Positions 15,628 through 23,063 of a DNA stretch of 28,790 nt are shown here, one piece after another. The DNA comes from an uncultured Acetatifactor sp. (GTDB lineage Bacteria; Bacillota; Clostridia; Lachnospirales; Lachnospiraceae): contig CAJTSE010000028.1 of the NCBI GenBank assembly GCA_910578815.1, positions 1-28,790 on the forward strand, given 5' to 3'. The notes below the pieces were generated by a model, which saw only the letters and a list, made by a program, of their open reading frames with translations, made no database searches and was not told the origin of the DNA. Numbering within the stretch: position 1 is the stretch's first letter; each line of letters begins with the position of its first letter. The position numbers and the translations under genes are program-made.

Positions 15628-16005
15628 CTATAGAGAACGCATTGCTCCTATGCTTCTAAGCTGAAACCCGTCTCCGCCTTGAAGCAGAAATTCCGCCTCA
15701 AGATTTGCAGTACTCAGTTCTTCAAGGCTCTTCCGCAGATTTGCTGAAGGAATATCGACGTTTCCGTTCCTCCATTTACACAGACCACAGCTGATTTTGG
15801 CCTCCCCATGCTCTGCCAGACTCTGCAGAAATCTGTTTTCATCGACAAGGCGGTCAGTGTCGGAGAGCCGGCTGGCAAATCCCATTAGCTCACCTTTCGC
15901 TGTAGTTACGATGACAGCGAGAGGTGCGTTTTCGTTGGATTCCATAATTTCTTCGGCGTATTTCAGCATTTTCAAATATTTCTCTGGTAGTTTATTTATT
16001 TTCAT
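15628..16005 (-). CDS. Hypothetical protein, 125 residues
   Basis: I do not recognise this protein. It is soluble, about 125 residues, with an N-terminal helix (residues 1-22), a strand-like AVIVTTAKGELMGFAS segment at about 29-44, and a short Cys pair in SCGLCKW near residue 73. The start at 16005 (MKINKLPEK) is chosen over the longer frame to 16053 because GGAG lies 8 bases upstream. It ends about 160 bp before the lipoprotein gene in the same direction; the space contains only a short TGCCG/CGGCA hairpin just past the stop and the probable lipoprotein promoter. No function is proposed. Confidence 0.6.
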   Translation of the reverse strand: MKINKLPEKYLKMLKYAEEIMESNENAPLAVIVTTAKGELMGFASRLSDTDRLVDENRFLQSLAEHGEAKISCGLCKWRNGNVDIPSANLRKSLEELSTANLEAEFLLQGGDGFQLRSIGAMRSL

Positions 16006-16084
16006 GGCCGCACTCCAAAAAACATTTATTTGCAAATGACTTATCATCTTCAATACGATCTAATTCTGACAAATTACCCAATTC

Positions 16085-16183
16085 TTAACGCTTTCCATCT
16101 GACGGTTCCGTCAGCCTGCCGTTTTTTGCATAATCCGCTATTTCCTTTTCTATTCTAACACATCCGCTCTCAAATAAATCCTC
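16085..16183 (-). other. Short open segment, possible gene remnant
   Basis: Between TAA at 16184-16186 and TAA at 16085-16087 the - strand stays open for 32 codons with protein-like composition (for example RIEKEIADYAKNGRLTEPSD). There is no ATG. It may be the tail of a lost gene in a decayed stretch. The segment includes a perfect CTGACGG/CCGTCAG palindrome (16099-16114). The rest of the 16006-16226 gap shows no further feature. Confidence 0.25.
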
Positions 16184-16226
16184 TTAATTTTTCACATACA
16201 AATCAGCTTACAAGCCGTAAGCCAAT

Positions 16227-16721
16227 TTATTCAGAAAGCTCACTCTCTATTTCTTCCACGGTCGGCAGACTACTTTTAAATTCCTCACGAAGCATCTTTG
16301 TCAATTCATATTCCGCAATCCCGATCGGTTGTGAAATATCATCGAGCGCATACTCAGCAACAACATCATCTTTATCCTTACATATAAGTATACCAATTGT
16401 CGGATTATCCTTTTCTGTTTTCATCTGTTTATTGACAGCCGTGACATAGAAATTTAATTTTCCTGCAAATTCTGGCTTAAATTTTTCCGTTTTCAGTTCC
16501 ACGACAACATAGCAATGAAGGCGGACATGATAAAAAAGTAAATCCATATAGAAATCACTTTCGCCGATATGCAAATGTATTTGCCTGCCAAGATACGAAA
16601 AACCTGTGCCTAATTCTAATAGAAATTGAGTAATTTGATTGATAAGGGCATCTTCTAATTCTTTTTCGTCATATTTTTCTCTTAAGGTCAGGAAGTCAAA
16701 ATTTTTATTTACAACAGGCAG
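16227..16721 (-). pseudogene. C-terminal remnant of YhcG/DUF1016 PDDEXK nuclease family
   Basis: The - strand encodes about 164 codons matching the C-terminal PDDEXK domain of YhcG/DUF1016 proteins: FDFLTLREKYDEKELE, then QITQFLLELGTGFSYLGRQ, the catalytic-type stretch DFYMDLLFYH...VVVELK, the KPEFAGKLNFY block and the ICKDKDDVVAEYAL block. In full-length proteins (about 340 residues) an N-terminal DUF1016 half precedes this. Here the frame is closed by TAA at 16722-16724 and no start codon with a ribosome binding site exists; the first candidate, TTG at 16574, falls in the middle of the domain. I read it as a 5'-truncated pseudogene. Base composition is more AT-rich than the flanks, which suggests acquired DNA. 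The promoter of the ATPase gene lies directly at the break. Confidence 0.82.
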
Positions 16722-16725
16722 TTAT

Positions 16726-16754
16726 TTGACAGACAGCGAATTTATGTATAATAT
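16726..16754 (+). promoter_or_regulatory. Sigma-A promoter of AAA_14/DUF4143 gene
   Basis: TTGACA at 16726-16731 is followed after 17 bases by TAATAT (16749-16754); a TATAAT at 16747-16752 gives 15-base spacing. It lies 37 bp before the GTG start at 16791. Confidence 0.65.
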
Positions 16755-16790
16755 AAAGTTAGATTTTAGATTAGCCAAGGAGGGGCTGCT

Positions 16791-18020
16791 GTGTCTTATA
16801 TTGAACGCGCAATTACGCCGGTTTTAAAGAACAGGGTTTCAAGCAGCAAATGCACGCTTATTACAGGGGCGAGGCAGGTGGGAAAATCCACGCTTGTAAA
16901 GCATGAATTTCCTGAATATAACAGGGCGAACTTTGATGATAGATTGACACGGCTGCAGGCGCGGGAAGAGCCAGGACTGTTTTTTCTGAATCATCCCTGC
17001 CCCTTGTTTATTGACGAGGTCCAAAAGGAAAGTGCCGTTCTGGAAAATATCAAGCTGATTGTTGATGAGTCGGAGAAAAGGGGTATGTTCATCCTGTCCG
17101 GCTCACAGAAGCTGGAATTGATGGGAATGAGCGAGTCTCTTGCGGGAAGGGTTTCCATAACAGAGCTGACAGGGCTTTCGCTGCGTGAAATACATGGTGT
17201 GAAGTTTAACAGGCATTTTGTACCCACTGAAGGATATTTGAAGGAGCGGGAACAGGCAAGGAAGCCCTATGGAAATCTGTGGGAAACCATACACAGGGGT
17301 TCCTATCCCGAATTATATGATGTGGAACGGGATTGGCAGGAATATTATGCTTCTTATGTATCAACTTATCTGGAAAGAGATATTAATGAATTGATTTCTG
17401 CGGACAGCATTACATTTACCAAGTTTCTGACGGCGGTGGCTGCCAGAACGGGGGAACTGCTGAATTACGCAAATATTGCAGGCCAGGTGGGTGTCAGCGA
17501 GCCCACCGTTAAGATGTGGGTATCTGTTCTGGAGCGGACGGGAATCGTTTATCTGCTGCAGCCATACAGTGCAGCAGCCTTAAACAGGGCCGTTAAGACC
17601 CCGAAGCTTTACTTCAGGGATACGGGGCTCGCCTGCTATCTGACAAGGTGGCTGACGTCGGAAGCCCTGAAATGTTCGGCGGTTGCGGGAAATATGTTTG
17701 AAACCTTTATGGTGTCGGAAATCCTGAAATCTTATGCCAATGAAGGACTGGACTATAAATTCAGCATTTTTTACTACCGGGGCCGGGATAAAAATGCCGC
17801 CGGTGAAAACGAAATAGATCTTGTGATAGAGGAAAACGGAATTCTGTATCCCGTGGAAATTAAAATGTCAGCGAATCCGAAGGCAGATATGGGAGCGGCA
17901 AATCCAGTCCTTGATAAAATAAAGGAGAAATCAAGGGGAATGGGGGTCATTTTGTGCTTAATTGACCAAAAGACCTATTTGAGGGAGAATCTGGTGGCGC
18001 TTCCCATTGAATATATCTGA
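16791..18020 (+). CDS. AAA_14/DUF4143 family ATP-binding protein
   Basis: This 409-residue protein has an N-terminal AAA domain: Walker A GARQVGKST at residues 26-34, Walker B CPLFIDEVQ near 70-78, and sensor-1-like FILSGSQ. The C-terminal DUF4143 half (about 185-400) contains a winged-helix-like NYANIAGQVGVSEPTVKMW segment and a nuclease-fold-like ENEIDLVIEE...YPVEIK motif. Translation starts at GTG, with AAGGAGG (16777-16783) upstream; no ATG is close. Proteins of this family are widespread, often in variable regions, and their role is unclear; some are suggested to act in toxin-antitoxin-like or DNA-related functions. It stands alone behind its own promoter beside a decayed nuclease gene. 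Confidence 0.88.
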   Translation: MSYIERAITPVLKNRVSSSKCTLITGARQVGKSTLVKHEFPEYNRANFDDRLTRLQAREEPGLFFLNHPCPLFIDEVQKESAVLENIKLIVDESEKRGMFILSGSQKLELMGMSESLAGRVSITELTGLSLREIHGVKFNRHFVPTEGYLKEREQARKPYGNLWETIHRGSYPELYDVERDWQEYYASYVSTYLERDINELISADSITFTKFLTAVAARTGELLNYANIAGQVGVSEPTVKMWVSVLERTGIVYLLQPYSAAALNRAVKTPKLYFRDTGLACYLTRWLTSEALKCSAVAGNMFETFMVSEILKSYANEGLDYKFSIFYYRGRDKNAAGENEIDLVIEENGILYPVEIKMSANPKADMGAANPVLDKIKEKSRGMGVILCLIDQKTYLRENLVALPIEYI

Positions 18021-18143
18021 AGCAGAATTCCAGTTAGCGCTCCTATTTTCTGTGTAAATGCACATTTTTATGTATCGGGAGCAGTATTTGCGAGTTTCAT
18101 TCTGATTGGTGCAGGGGGCCTAATGCCAGCACACTAGATGTTC

Positions 18144-18172
18144 TTGCAAAGCAGGCGAGCAAGGTATAGTAT
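18144..18172 (+). promoter_or_regulatory. Possible promoter of DUF3781 operon
   Basis: TTGCAA at 18144-18149 and TAGTAT at 18167-18172 with 17 bases between, 28 bp before the ATG at 18200. The -10 is imperfect. The rest of the 18021-18199 gap has a weak GCTCC/GGAGC stem-loop enclosing TGTG/CACA (about 18040-18084) but no T-run. Confidence 0.4.
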
Positions 18173-18199
18173 GGTAAAAAAAGCATGAGGGGCAAGAAT

Positions 18200-18445
18200 A
18201 TGAGCGGTGAAAACGAATTGCTGGAAAACCTGGAAAAGCTGCATACTACGGAGCTGGGCATAGAAAGGATAAGAAGAAATCTTTCTCTGGATGTGGAAGA
18301 TGTGGTAAAATGGTGCCGGGAGCAGGTGAGCTCGGCTCAGGCGGAGATTTCTAGAAAAGGGAAGAACTGGTATGTTCGTGTGGACGGTTGTGTGATTACC
18401 GTAAACGCATACAGCTACACCATTATAACCGCGCACAGCATATAG
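18200..18445 (+). CDS. DUF3781 family protein
   Basis: This small protein of 81 residues matches DUF3781: LHTTELGIERIRRNLSL at the N-terminus, VVKWCREQ in the middle, and the conserved end GKNWYVRVDG...ITVNAYSYTIITAH. Function of the family is unknown. The start at 18200 (MSGENE) is supported by AGGGG 7 bases upstream; the ATG at 18185 overlaps that site. It is 17 bases upstream of the serine hydrolase frame and likely co-transcribed with it and the acetyltransferase. Confidence 0.8.
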   Translation: MSGENELLENLEKLHTTELGIERIRRNLSLDVEDVVKWCREQVSSAQAEISRKGKNWYVRVDGCVITVNAYSYTIITAHSI

Positions 18446-18462
18446 CATAAAAAGTAGAAACG

Positions 18463-19635
18463 TTGATCCGGCGGGAATCAAGTCAACGGCCGGCAGCAGG
18501 GAGGGCCTGTAGTGAGCAGGGGGAAAAGAAAAGGAAAATCTGGATCATTGTCATAGCAGTCATCTTAATTTGTGCCGCGCTGGCAGTGATCGGACTGATG
18601 TGTTACGGAAAATATCAAATCAGCAAAATACCGGAGCTGTCCTTTGCGGAGGTTTTGGAATATACCACCAAGGATAACAAAGACGCCTGCATCACCGTAG
18701 GGATTGTGAAGTGCGGGCAGGTTTCCTGGAAGGTATGTGGTGAAAACGGGAAAGAGCTTCCGGCGGAGCTTCATACATACGAGATCGGTTCTCTTACAAA
18801 AACCTTTACGGCCGCGCTGGTTGGCAAAGCGGCGGCAGAAGGGAAGCTGGATATTGATGATCAGATCGACAATTATCTGCCGCTTCCTGACGGCAGGGAA
18901 TATCCGACGATCAGGGAATTATTAACCCATACCTCCGGGTATAAGGGATATTATTTTGAAAGCCCGATGATTTCCAGCTTTTTTAAGGGAAGAAATGACT
19001 TTTACGGGATTACGAAAGAAATGGTGCTCCACAAGGCGGGCAAGCTGAATATGGATAAAGATAATTATGGCTTTACCTATTCCAACTTTGGCTTTGCGGT
19101 GTTAGGCCTGGTGCTGGAAGCAGTATATGATTCCGATTATGCAACCCTGGTGAATCATTTTGCACAGGACGAGCTGGGGCTCGGCAATACCCAAATATCT
19201 GATCAAAATGGCGACCTTGGAAAATACTGGGACAGGAAGGCGGACGATGCGTATCTGGCGGCAGGCGCCATTACCTCTGATATAACGGAGATGCTTTCCT
19301 ACGCGCAGATGCAGCTTTTGGAGCATCCGTATTTTGCCGAATGTCACAGGAGCCTTGCAGTAATCAATGCTTCTACGGAAGCTTATGAGACCATGGGTAT
19401 TCATATGGATGAGATCGGGATGGCCTGGATTGTAGATGACAAAAGCGGCATTATATGGCATAACGGAGGAACGGGAAATTATAACAGCTATCTTGGCTTT
19501 CGGCCTGAGACGGGAACGGCGGTGGTGGTGCTGTCCAATCTGGCGCCGGGTTATCGGATTCCTGCAACCGTAATGGGCGTAAAGCTGCTGGAAGAGCTGG
19601 GAAATAACAGTAATTTGGAGGTTGGAAAATGGTAA
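18463..19635 (+). CDS. Membrane-anchored serine hydrolase (class C beta-lactamase fold)
   Basis: This is a penicillin-binding-protein-like/beta-lactamase-family hydrolase of about 390 residues. A single transmembrane anchor lies at about residues 27-49 after a basic stretch, so the catalytic domain is outside. Active-site motifs are S110-L-T-K113 (nucleophile and general base), Y206-S-N208, and H333-N-G-G-T-G (the KTG-like box). The fold is shared by esterases, D-peptidases and class C beta-lactamases, and the substrate cannot be told from sequence. The start is uncertain: the frame opens at TTG 18463 without a clear ribosome binding site, and the only nearby GTG with GGGAGG upstream (18511) is in another frame, so a small frameshift near the start is possible. 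Its stop overlaps the acetyltransferase start. Confidence 0.85.
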   Translation: MIRRESSQRPAAGRACSEQGEKKRKIWIIVIAVILICAALAVIGLMCYGKYQISKIPELSFAEVLEYTTKDNKDACITVGIVKCGQVSWKVCGENGKELPAELHTYEIGSLTKTFTAALVGKAAAEGKLDIDDQIDNYLPLPDGREYPTIRELLTHTSGYKGYYFESPMISSFFKGRNDFYGITKEMVLHKAGKLNMDKDNYGFTYSNFGFAVLGLVLEAVYDSDYATLVNHFAQDELGLGNTQISDQNGDLGKYWDRKADDAYLAAGAITSDITEMLSYAQMQLLEHPYFAECHRSLAVINASTEAYETMGIHMDEIGMAWIVDDKSGIIWHNGGTGNYNSYLGFRPETGTAVVVLSNLAPGYRIPATVMGVKLLEELGNNSNLEVGKW

Positions 19636-20069
19636 TAAAAGCAGAACTCAAAGATATAAGCACTGTGGCAGAGCTGGCAGTGCAGATGTGGGAGGACAAT
19701 ACGGTAGAGGATCTGATTCAGGAGTTTACGGAACTTCTTTCCAAAGGCAGAACGCAATTTTTCTTAATATATGAAAACGACATACCTGTCGGATTTGCGC
19801 AGTGCCAGCTGCGCTCCGATTATGTGGAAGGAACGGAAACCAGCCCCGTGGGTTACCTGGAAGGCATTTTTGTCAGGGAGGAATATCGGCATAAGGGATA
19901 TGCAAAAGAGCTGCTGGCCGCATGTGAGGCCTGGGCCAGAGAGCAGGGCGCGGGGGAGTTTGCCAGCGACTGTGAGCTGGACAATATGGGAAGCTATCGG
20001 TTTCACATGGCGGTGGGCTTTACGGAAGCAAACAGGGTTATCTGTTTTACCAAAAAGCTTTTTAAGTAA
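19629..20069 (+). CDS. GNAT acetyltransferase, aminoglycoside 6'-N-acetyltransferase type I-like
   Basis: This 146-residue GNAT protein strongly resembles the compact AAC(6')-I subgroup (Ig/Iz/Iad-like). The stretch DYVEGTETSPVGYLEGIFV, the acetyl-CoA loop REEYRHKGYAKELL, the block EFASDCELDN and the end GFTEANRVICFTKKL follow the arrangement of these enzymes. The family transfers acetyl from acetyl-CoA to the 6'-amino group of aminoglycosides. Many chromosomal relatives have not been tested, so resistance is not established. The ATG at 19629 has GGAGG 7 bases upstream and overlaps the hydrolase stop by 7 bases, which implies coupled translation. Confidence 0.8.
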   Translation: MVIKAELKDISTVAELAVQMWEDNTVEDLIQEFTELLSKGRTQFFLIYENDIPVGFAQCQLRSDYVEGTETSPVGYLEGIFVREEYRHKGYAKELLAACEAWAREQGAGEFASDCELDNMGSYRFHMAVGFTEANRVICFTKKLFK

Positions 20070-20184
20070 GACATAGCGGGCTTTGTGCTAATACGGATCA
20101 GTTCAGGTTGGACTGAGCCCACCTGTGGTGCAACCAAATAAAAATCGTTGGAATGTAACAGGCAGCACCCAAGGCGGAAAATAA

Positions 20185-20213
20185 TTGTGTTTCTTTCAGA
20201 TATTGGATATAAT
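20185..20213 (+). promoter_or_regulatory. Sigma-A promoter of Uma2 gene
   Basis: TTGTGT at 20185-20190, 17-base spacer, TATAAT at 20208-20213, then AAGGAGG at 20221-20227 and ATG at 20236. The leader is only about 15 bases. Confidence 0.75.
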
Positions 20214-20235
20214 GAAAGAAAAGGAGGGCAAAGCC

Positions 20236-20769
20236 ATGGATGCGTTGAAAAAAGAAGATGCTCATACCGTTGAGGACATTTATGCGCTGCCGGATGGGGA
20301 GCGGGCGGAACTGATTGACGGACAGATTTATTATATGGCGCCGCCCGGATGGAATCATCAGAAAATTTCCGCTTACCTGCACAATGAAATATATAATTAT
20401 GTTAAAGATCACGGCGGGCAGTGCGAGGTGCTGGCGGCGCCCTTTGCGGTATTTCTAAATGAGGATGACAGAAACTATGTGGAGCCGGATATTGCCGTTA
20501 TCTGCGATCAGTCGAAGCTGGATGAAAAGGGGTGCCATGGGGCGCCGGACTGGATTATTGAAATTGTTTCCCAGAGCAGTAAATCGAGAGACTATATGAT
20601 AAAGCTTTTTAAATACCGTACCGCGGGCGTCAGGGAGTATTGGATCGTCGATCCGGGCAGGCAGATGGTGACGGTTTACGGATTTGAAAAGGAGACGGTT
20701 GAGCTGTACAGCTATGGGGAAGCGGTGCCGGCAGGGATTTATGAGGATTTTTCCATAAAGCTGCAGTAG
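20236..20769 (+). CDS. Uma2 family (DUF820) endonuclease-fold protein
   Basis: This 177-residue protein has the Uma2 restriction-endonuclease-like fold. It shows an N-terminal YALPDGERAELIDGQIYYMA strand region (split), then Y-V-E-P-D-I-A-V-I and DWIIEIVS carrying the D...E active-site pattern of PD-(D/E)XK, KLFKYRTAGVREYWIVDP, and a C-terminal GIYEDFSIKL. The start at 20236 is set by AAGGAGG; the frame continues upstream to 20185 through the promoter. The family is common in cyanobacteria and gut Clostridia and its cellular role is not established. It has its own promoter and converges on the third exporter operon. Confidence 0.88.
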   Translation: MDALKKEDAHTVEDIYALPDGERAELIDGQIYYMAPPGWNHQKISAYLHNEIYNYVKDHGGQCEVLAAPFAVFLNEDDRNYVEPDIAVICDQSKLDEKGCHGAPDWIIEIVSQSSKSRDYMIKLFKYRTAGVREYWIVDPGRQMVTVYGFEKETVELYSYGEAVPAGIYEDFSIKLQ

Positions 20770-20806
20770 AGTAAAGCCTGTACAGGAAGCCCGCCGATAG
20801 CGCGGT

Positions 20807-20829
20807 ATGCAGGGAATTTTTCCCCGCAT
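20807..20829. terminator. Possible bidirectional hairpin between convergent genes
   Basis: ATGC-A-GGGAA, a 5-base T loop, and TTCCC-C-GCAT pair with a single mismatch, between the Uma2 stop (20769) and the permease stop (20833). T-runs after the stem are weak on both strands, so termination is only likely, not shown. Confidence 0.35.
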
Positions 20830-20832
20830 GAT

Positions 20833-22047
20833 TTATCTGCCGGAAACCTGAAAGCGCTGATAAATCGGTCTTCCGATGGCTGCAATTACCGCCCCCGCGG
20901 CCGCATAGATTAACGGTGCGGCCTGCCAGGGAGTCAGGTAAAAGCCAAACAAAGGAAGCGTATATTGCCCAAATACATTCCAGGGTGCAAGGAAGGCCCA
21001 GGGAAGCCAGTTCCATATTTGTGTTAATACCCTGTATTGTGCCGGCACACTGTAAATTAAGGGTACAATCAGCAGACCCACTAAAATTGCCAGGGTTGCA
21101 ATATTACTTTTCAGCAGCTCCGATAATACCATCATAAGCACACTGGTGATAACGGTGGCAATCAACATGTTTCCATATGCGATCAATATTGCCTGGCCGC
21201 AGGTGATCGGGTCCGAGCTGGGGTTGTATATAAATTGAAAGGCCGCCTGGAAGCCTCCCGGACCATACAGGCACAGGGCTGTTACAAATACAGCCGCAAA
21301 AAACAGGAGACTGCTGCCTGCGGCAAAGGTGATTCCTGCGGCTGTTTTTACCCAATACAGCTTTGCTTTCCCCAGAGGACAGGCCAAGACAAGCTGGTCC
21401 GTTTTCCTGAGATGCTCATCCGAGAAAATTCCGGAAAGGCAGATACCAGTCAGCATCAGCACAAAAAGCCCTACGGTCTGAAAGCTTGAAAACACGGTAC
21501 GGTATCCGCCGTGTTCTTCAAAAATATAGGGCTTTTTTACCTGTTCTTCCCGCCTGCTCCAAAATTCCGTTTCTCCCTTTGACAGCTTTAAATCCTCCCA
21601 GCGGGACGTAAGCCATGCCTGCCTTTTGGCGTACAGATCAGCTTCATCCGGCTGCCAGGAATACATGGCCTCAAAGGTCTGCAGACCTGCTGTTTTGCGA
21701 ATAATTTGAAAAACCTCATTGTATGGACGCGCAAATTTTTGGTATTCTTCCGTTGTCGTATAGTGGTTTTCCGTGGTCTGCGGGATTTTTCCATAGGCGG
21801 CAATGGTTTCCTCAAGAAGTGCCTGATCAATTTTCCTGCCGTTCAGTTCCAGGGCATATTTTTTGCCTGTTTGATATATATTATAATTTGTGTCTATGAA
21901 TTTCCCGTCTATATAATAGTTTCCAAGAAGCGGGGCAAAAACGGAAATTATACTGACGAGAATGCCCAGCGAAAAAGAAATCCAGACGATTTTTTTACTT
22001 ACTATTTTTTTCAATTCATACCGATAAATCGTTCCATAATTATTCAT
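20833..22047 (-). CDS. ABC-2 type transporter permease (sigma-linked operon)
   Basis: This is a 404-residue permease. One transmembrane segment is at residues 19-42, then comes a large extracytoplasmic loop of about 130-140 residues, then at least five segments between about 190 and 400. The SDEHLRKTDQLVLACPLGKAKLYWVK stretch (coupling region, split across 209-235) is typical of ABC-2 subunits with a large first loop. The gene is last in the operon of sigma factor, membrane protein and ATPase, 251 bp after the ATPase gene, with that gap filled by hairpins. AGGA lies upstream of the ATG at 22047. Substrate is unknown. Confidence 0.85.
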   Translation of the reverse strand: MNNYGTIYRYELKKIVSKKIVWISFSLGILVSIISVFAPLLGNYYIDGKFIDTNYNIYQTGKKYALELNGRKIDQALLEETIAAYGKIPQTTENHYTTTEEYQKFARPYNEVFQIIRKTAGLQTFEAMYSWQPDEADLYAKRQAWLTSRWEDLKLSKGETEFWSRREEQVKKPYIFEEHGGYRTVFSSFQTVGLFVLMLTGICLSGIFSDEHLRKTDQLVLACPLGKAKLYWVKTAAGITFAAGSSLLFFAAVFVTALCLYGPGGFQAAFQFIYNPSSDPITCGQAILIAYGNMLIATVITSVLMMVLSELLKSNIATLAILVGLLIVPLIYSVPAQYRVLTQIWNWLPWAFLAPWNVFGQYTLPLFGFYLTPWQAAPLIYAAAGAVIAAIGRPIYQRFQVSGR

Positions 22048-22089
22048 TTTAATCCTCCATTTCAGAGCAGTTTACTGAGATGACACGCG

Positions 22090-22236
22090 TCGGAAATTTT
22101 AATTTTCCGACTGCGATCAAGGCATATTTGAGGCTCTGACTCAAATTGCCGATTGAAAAATCAGTGCATCAGCATGATTTTTCAATCTATACCTCCAGCG
22201 CACTTTCAGTACGCATTTCCATTTAAACTTGAAAGT
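22090..22236 (-). repeat. Hairpin cluster between ATPase and permease genes
   Basis: Consecutive inverted repeats fill the gap. TCGGAAA/TTTCCGA with a 7-base loop is at 22090-22110. GGCATATTTGAG with CTCAAATTGCC, one bulge, is at 22121-22150. A perfect 13 bp stem GATTGAAAAATCA/TGATTTTTCAATC with an 11-base loop is at 22151-22187. A weaker ACTTTCA/TGAAAGT stem is at 22202-22236. They are directly adjacent to each other and lack terminator T-runs. The outer nine bases of the third stem equal the arm of the palindrome at 7310-7333. The remainder of the gap up to 22298 shows nothing else clear. Confidence 0.75.
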
Positions 22237-22298
22237 TTTACATTCAAATATACAACACCAAAAGCAATTTTGCATGTGGAAATCAGATAATCGTATCC

Positions 22299-23000
22299 TC
22301 ACAAATCAGCTTCGCCAATATGCCGCAAATAAAAATTCTCCAAACTGCCGTTGCTTTCCGTCCACTGATCCTGATAAATCAGTTTTCCGGCCTTCATAAT
22401 TAATACGGTATCGGCAATATGCTCAATATCCGACACAATATGCGTGGAAAGCAGCACGATGCTTTTCTTACCCAAATCCGCAATCAGGCTGCGAAAGCGG
22501 ACTCTCTCTTTGGGATCCAATCCGGCGGTGGGCTCGTCTACCACCAGGAGCTTTGGCGATCCAAGTAAAGCCTGTGCGATTCCCAGACGCTGCTTCATGC
22601 CGCCGGAATAGGTTTTTATTTTCTTTTTGGCGGTATCCTGCAGGGATACCAGCTGCAGAACCTCTGCCGCCTTTATGCTTGCCTGCGGCTTTGTAAGCCC
22701 TTTTAATGACGCCATGTATAAAAGGAAGTCCAGCCCCGTAAATTCGGGATAGTAGCCGAAATCCTGAGGCAGGTATCCCAAAGCGGAGCGATAATTTTCT
22801 TCACTTACGTCCATGCCGTCAAAGGAAATACTGCCGCTGTCAGGCTTTAAAATGCCGCAGATCATTCTCATGAGGGTAGTTTTTCCGGCGCCGTTTTCAC
22901 CAAGCAGTCCGTAAATACCCTTTCGGAGCTTCAGTGAAATACGGTCAACGGCGATATGATTTTTATATTGCTTTGATACTCTGTCTATTATCAGTTCCAT
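22299..23000 (-). CDS. ABC transporter ATP-binding protein (sigma-linked operon)
   Basis: This is a 233-residue ATPase of the BcrA/CcmA-type exporter branch. Walker A is GENGAGKTT at residues 34-42, the signature is YSGGMKQR, Walker B is LLVVDEPTAGLD, and the switch histidine is in LLSTHIVSD. The Q-loop is in LPQDFGYYPEFTG. The start at 23000 (MELIID) is chosen because GGAGG lies 5 bases upstream; the ATG at 23012 is itself part of that site. It partners with the permease encoded downstream. Gaps on both sides contain palindromes. Confidence 0.9.
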   Translation of the reverse strand: MELIIDRVSKQYKNHIAVDRISLKLRKGIYGLLGENGAGKTTLMRMICGILKPDSGSISFDGMDVSEENYRSALGYLPQDFGYYPEFTGLDFLLYMASLKGLTKPQASIKAAEVLQLVSLQDTAKKKIKTYSGGMKQRLGIAQALLGSPKLLVVDEPTAGLDPKERVRFRSLIADLGKKSIVLLSTHIVSDIEHIADTVLIMKAGKLIYQDQWTESNGSLENFYLRHIGEADL

Positions 23001-23012
23001 AGTAACCTCCAT

Positions 23013-23058
23013 GCCGCCTTAGGCGGCGCAAATAGAAATGGAAAACGCCGATTTCCAT
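23013..23058 (-). repeat. Two hairpins between membrane protein and ATPase genes
   Basis: GCCGCC/GGCGGC with a TTA loop (23013-23027) and ATGGAAA/TTTCCAT with a 7-base loop (23038-23058) occupy nearly the whole 63 bp gap. The first lies just before the ATPase ribosome binding site and could modulate its translation. Confidence 0.65.
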
Positions 23059-23063
23059 GCCTT

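Noticed and set aside
16099..16122. CTGACGG/CCGTCAG palindrome followed by a T-run at 16122-16127, terminator-like on the + strand
   Set aside because: No + strand gene ends upstream, and the T-run begins 8 bases after the stem. Kept only as part of the remnant segment.
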